Both the position numbers and the translations under genes were made by a program. The notes beneath the pieces were generated by a model, which saw only the letters and a program-made list of their open reading frames with translations, ran no database searches and was not told the origin of the DNA. Positions 62,033 through 64,000 of a DNA stretch of 64,000 nt are shown piece by piece. Source of the stretch: an uncultured Fodinibius sp. (GTDB lineage: Bacteria > Bacteroidota > Rhodothermia > Balneolales > Balneolaceae); NCBI GenBank assembly GCA_913056455.1, contig CAJXMJ010000002.1, positions 849,665 to 913,664 on the forward strand, in the 5' to 3' direction. The first letter of the stretch is position 1. Each line of letters starts with the position of its first letter.

Positions 62033-62338
62033 TTATTCAAATTCTTTGATTTTATAAACTGTTTCTCCTTCTTTTTTCATGCCATATTCTTCACGGGCGA
62101 TGCGTTCCAGCAGAAAAGGGTCAGTTTCAAGGTTTTCAATTTTCTGTTTAAGAACCTGTGTTTCCTTTTTTAGCTGTTCCTTCTTTTCTTTGAGCTCGGT
62201 TTTGCGCTGGATGAGTTCGACGCGTGCCCAAATGCTATAGGTATCGATAAAGGTAAACCATACCACAATAATGCCTCCCAGGATAAGGGCCAGAAAAGAT
62301 TTGCGCCACCGCAAGGGATTTAATAGTTGGTAATTCAT
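62033..62338 (-). CDS. FtsB/DivIC-type septum formation initiator
   Basis: A 101-residue bitopic membrane protein of the FtsB/DivIC family. A short cytosolic N-terminus is followed by one membrane helix (about 14-34, FLALILGGIIVVWFTFID) and a coiled coil (ELIQRKTELKEKKEQLKKET). The last part has the family end ERIAREEYGMKKEGETVYKI. It helps to assemble the divisome with FtsL and FtsQ. It is the first gene of a minus-strand unit with lptD and is divergent from the phospholipase D gene. Confidence 0.88.
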   Translation of the reverse strand: MNYQLLNPLRWRKSFLALILGGIIVVWFTFIDTYSIWARVELIQRKTELKEKKEQLKKETQVLKQKIENLETDPFLLERIAREEYGMKKEGETVYKIKEFE

Positions 62339-62417
62339 CAGCTTGGTTGCTTTAGGCAGTAGTAATAGCGAACATTAGGGTCGAAAATACCACAATTTAC
62401 AGATCAAACACAACCAA

Positions 62418-64000
62418 ATGAAGGGCAGGCTTTTTCTATTATATGGATTCTTACTTTTGTTGCCGTATTATCTGCAGGCAAAAGGGGGCGTTCAGGATAC
62501 GAGTTCGACAGAATGGATAAAGGTATATTTTAATCAGCCTGCCGATCATTCGGTTGCATTGCCCGGGAATATGAGTAAAAGTAACGCCGATCTGATAGGT
62601 ACGCTCGAATCGCTTATCGAAGAGGCGAACTGCAGTGTAGATTTAGCTATTTACGACCTGGAGCACCCGCGAATTGGTAGAGCACTGGCGGAAGCGGCGA
62701 AGCGGGATGTAAGGGTAAGAGTGGTGACCGATAATTATAACCGAACTGATGCCGGGAAAATTGATTCTGCCATGTGGGCCATGCTCCGGGGAGCTGGTAT
62801 AATTTCTATTGATGATGACGGTGATGTATATGAGCCTGACGGTAATATCGCTGACAACGATTTGGTTAATGCAGGGGCCGATATGCATCACAAGTTTGCA
62901 GTTATTGATGGTTTAAGTTCCACCCCTAATGATGACAAGGTTTGGACGGGATCGACCAACCTGACTTATACCGGAGCTTATAATACTAACAACACCATCA
63001 TTATTAAGGACAGTGAGATTGCTTCGGCTTATCTTCATGAGTTTGAGCAGATGTGGGGAGATGATGACGAAACACCGAATCCGGCAGCATCAAGGTATCA
63101 TAAAGATAAATCGTATGTGGGTGAGAACGTGTATTTTGTGGGTGATACGAAGGTGGAGGTCTATTTTTCGCCTATCAACAGGTCGGGTAGTAAACCCAGC
63201 GTTATGAATCGATTGGTAGAGGTGATTCGTGCAGAAGCTCAGCATGATTTGGGATTTCAGGCGTTTGCGATTACGCCGAGTATTCCGCTCAGCAGAACGA
63301 TTTGGCAGATGTCGGCCACCGGGGATATCGAACTTAATGGAGTTATTGACCCGATGTTTTATTATCGGTATAAGAATAACGGTGATATTTGGGCAACGCC
63401 GGAAGCAAATGTACGTAACCGGATGATTTTACCGGCGAATGAAATGCGAAAGCTGCACCATAAGGTTATGCTGGTGGATGCCAAACATCCGGACCCATCT
63501 GACCAAGGAGTGACCATTGCCGGTTCATATAACTTCTCAAAAAATGCTGAAGTAAATAATGATGAGAATCTGCTGATTATTTATTCCGACCGCATTACCA
63601 ATCAGTTTTATCAGGATTTTCGTGGAGTGGTTCGGCGTGCACAGCGAGATGCTGATGTACCCGCCCCTATTATCGATCCAGATCGATGGTATTCAGTTGA
63701 GGAGGTTTCAGATGGCAGCCAATTTGCCATAGAGGTGCTTCCGGGTTTTGAGTATGGGGTAGAGTTCTTAGGGGTAAATGTGCCACGAATTTATGCGGGG
63801 CAGGACTCTTCAGACTATTACGCTAATGAAGCTGCGGAGTATCTTAGAAACCTGATATTAGTCGGTGAGGTAAAGTTGCAGGGCGCATCGGGAGATCGAC
63901 CGGATGCGGGCTATGGAGCATTCCAGGCATATGTGATGCTGAAAACGGAGAAGGAGCAAGTGATAGCCCTAAACAAGCACTTGCTACAACAGGGTTTTGG
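62418..64000 (+). CDS. Secreted phospholipase D-type protein with C-terminal SNase-like domain (3' end outside window)
   Basis: An open frame of at least 527 codons from the ATG at 62418 to the window edge. A signal peptide (MKGRLFLLYGFLLLLPYYLQA) opens it. Two intact HKD active sites follow, HHKFAVID with GSTNLT and HHKVMLVD with GSYNFS, which in this superfamily give nuclease or phospholipase D activity. From about residue 435 the sequence FAIEVLPGFEYGVEFLGVNV, NEAAEYLRNLIL and GYGAFQAYVML follows the staphylococcal nuclease OB-fold. The SNase catalytic arginine/aspartate/glutamate positions read as E, N, R and A, so that domain is probably inactive. It could be an extracellular nuclease whose second domain only binds. 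Confidence 0.85.
   Translation, partial: MKGRLFLLYGFLLLLPYYLQAKGGVQDTSSTEWIKVYFNQPADHSVALPGNMSKSNADLIGTLESLIEEANCSVDLAIYDLEHPRIGRALAEAAKRDVRVRVVTDNYNRTDAGKIDSAMWAMLRGAGIISIDDDGDVYEPDGNIADNDLVNAGADMHHKFAVIDGLSSTPNDDKVWTGSTNLTYTGAYNTNNTIIIKDSEIASAYLHEFEQMWGDDDETPNPAASRYHKDKSYVGENVYFVGDTKVEVYFSPINRSGSKPSVMNRLVEVIRAEAQHDLGFQAFAITPSIPLSRTIWQMSATGDIELNGVIDPMFYYRYKNNGDIWATPEANVRNRMILPANEMRKLHHKVMLVDAKHPDPSDQGVTIAGSYNFSKNAEVNNDENLLIIYSDRITNQFYQDFRGVVRRAQRDADVPAPIIDPDRWYSVEEVSDGSQFAIEVLPGFEYGVEFLGVNVPRIYAGQDSSDYYANEAAEYLRNLILVGEVKLQGASGDRPDAGYGAFQAYVMLKTEKEQVIALNKHLLQQGF

Overview
The window looks like an ordinary chromosomal stretch of a free-living Gram-negative member of the Bacteroidota/Balneolota side of the FCB group, most likely a halophilic Balneolales bacterium. 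The reasons are a moderate GC content, acidic proteins, the type IX secretion regulator PorX plus a protein with a type A sorting tail, an LptD/Mla outer-membrane system, genes that mostly lack Shine-Dalgarno sequences, and promoters of the -33 TTTG / -7 TAnnTTTG type (clearest before tRNA-Phe). The assignment to Balneolota is an inference; Bacteroidota in the wide sense is firmer. I see no insertion sequence, prophage, CRISPR array or rRNA.

Layout. 1-2 kb: the end of a NarL-type response regulator, a 500-base gap with a possible small RNA, and a PspF-like sigma-54 activator. 2-9 kb: lipoate synthesis (lipB-lipA), phospholipid synthesis (plsY-gpsA), an AlbA_2 protein, an A-type Fe-S carrier, a DmpA-type peptidase and Hsp33. 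9-16 kb: leucine-type dehydrogenase, recJ, tRNA-Phe, a single-domain response regulator, and a minus-strand SDR-aldehyde dehydrogenase-AcuI operon. 16-26 kb: M28 peptidase lipoprotein, DsbA-like oxidoreductase, gamma-carbonic anhydrase, hemW, an unnamed conserved gene next to fahA, a T9SS-exported metallopeptidase, trhO and a hydrolase. 26-36 kb: ComEA-like protein, porX, tsaE, a small beta-barrel-like protein, a sodium symporter with thiamine pyrophosphokinase, nrnA, an HtrA lipoprotein, a crotonase, cysH and cutA. 36-52 kb: tRNA-Leu, tig-clpP-clpX, a histidine kinase, an ECF sigma factor, a minus-strand operon (K+ channel, aroC, TPR, LysM/RlpA, CPBP protease), mlaE-mlaF-mlaD, a PpiD-like chaperone and ribD-ribE.

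53-59 kb is the most interesting part. It holds a compact redox/electrophile island: two YceI proteins (one cytosolic, one exported), a Crp/Fnr regulator, a GNAT, an F420-type NADP reductase, a QorB/NmrA reductase, a VOC + DoxX pair reminiscent of Bacillus catE-catD, and a pirin. Two promoters in it carry the same tandem Fnr-like boxes at exactly the same distance from a -7 element. The regulator between them carries the E-T-L-S-R recognition motif expected for TTGAT half-sites. This suggests a local regulon for quinone or redox stress.

59-64 kb returns to envelope functions (lptD, FtsB/DivIC-like). It ends with a secreted two-HKD phospholipase D-type protein, cut by the window edge, that carries a C-terminal SNase-like domain whose catalytic residues appear to be lost.
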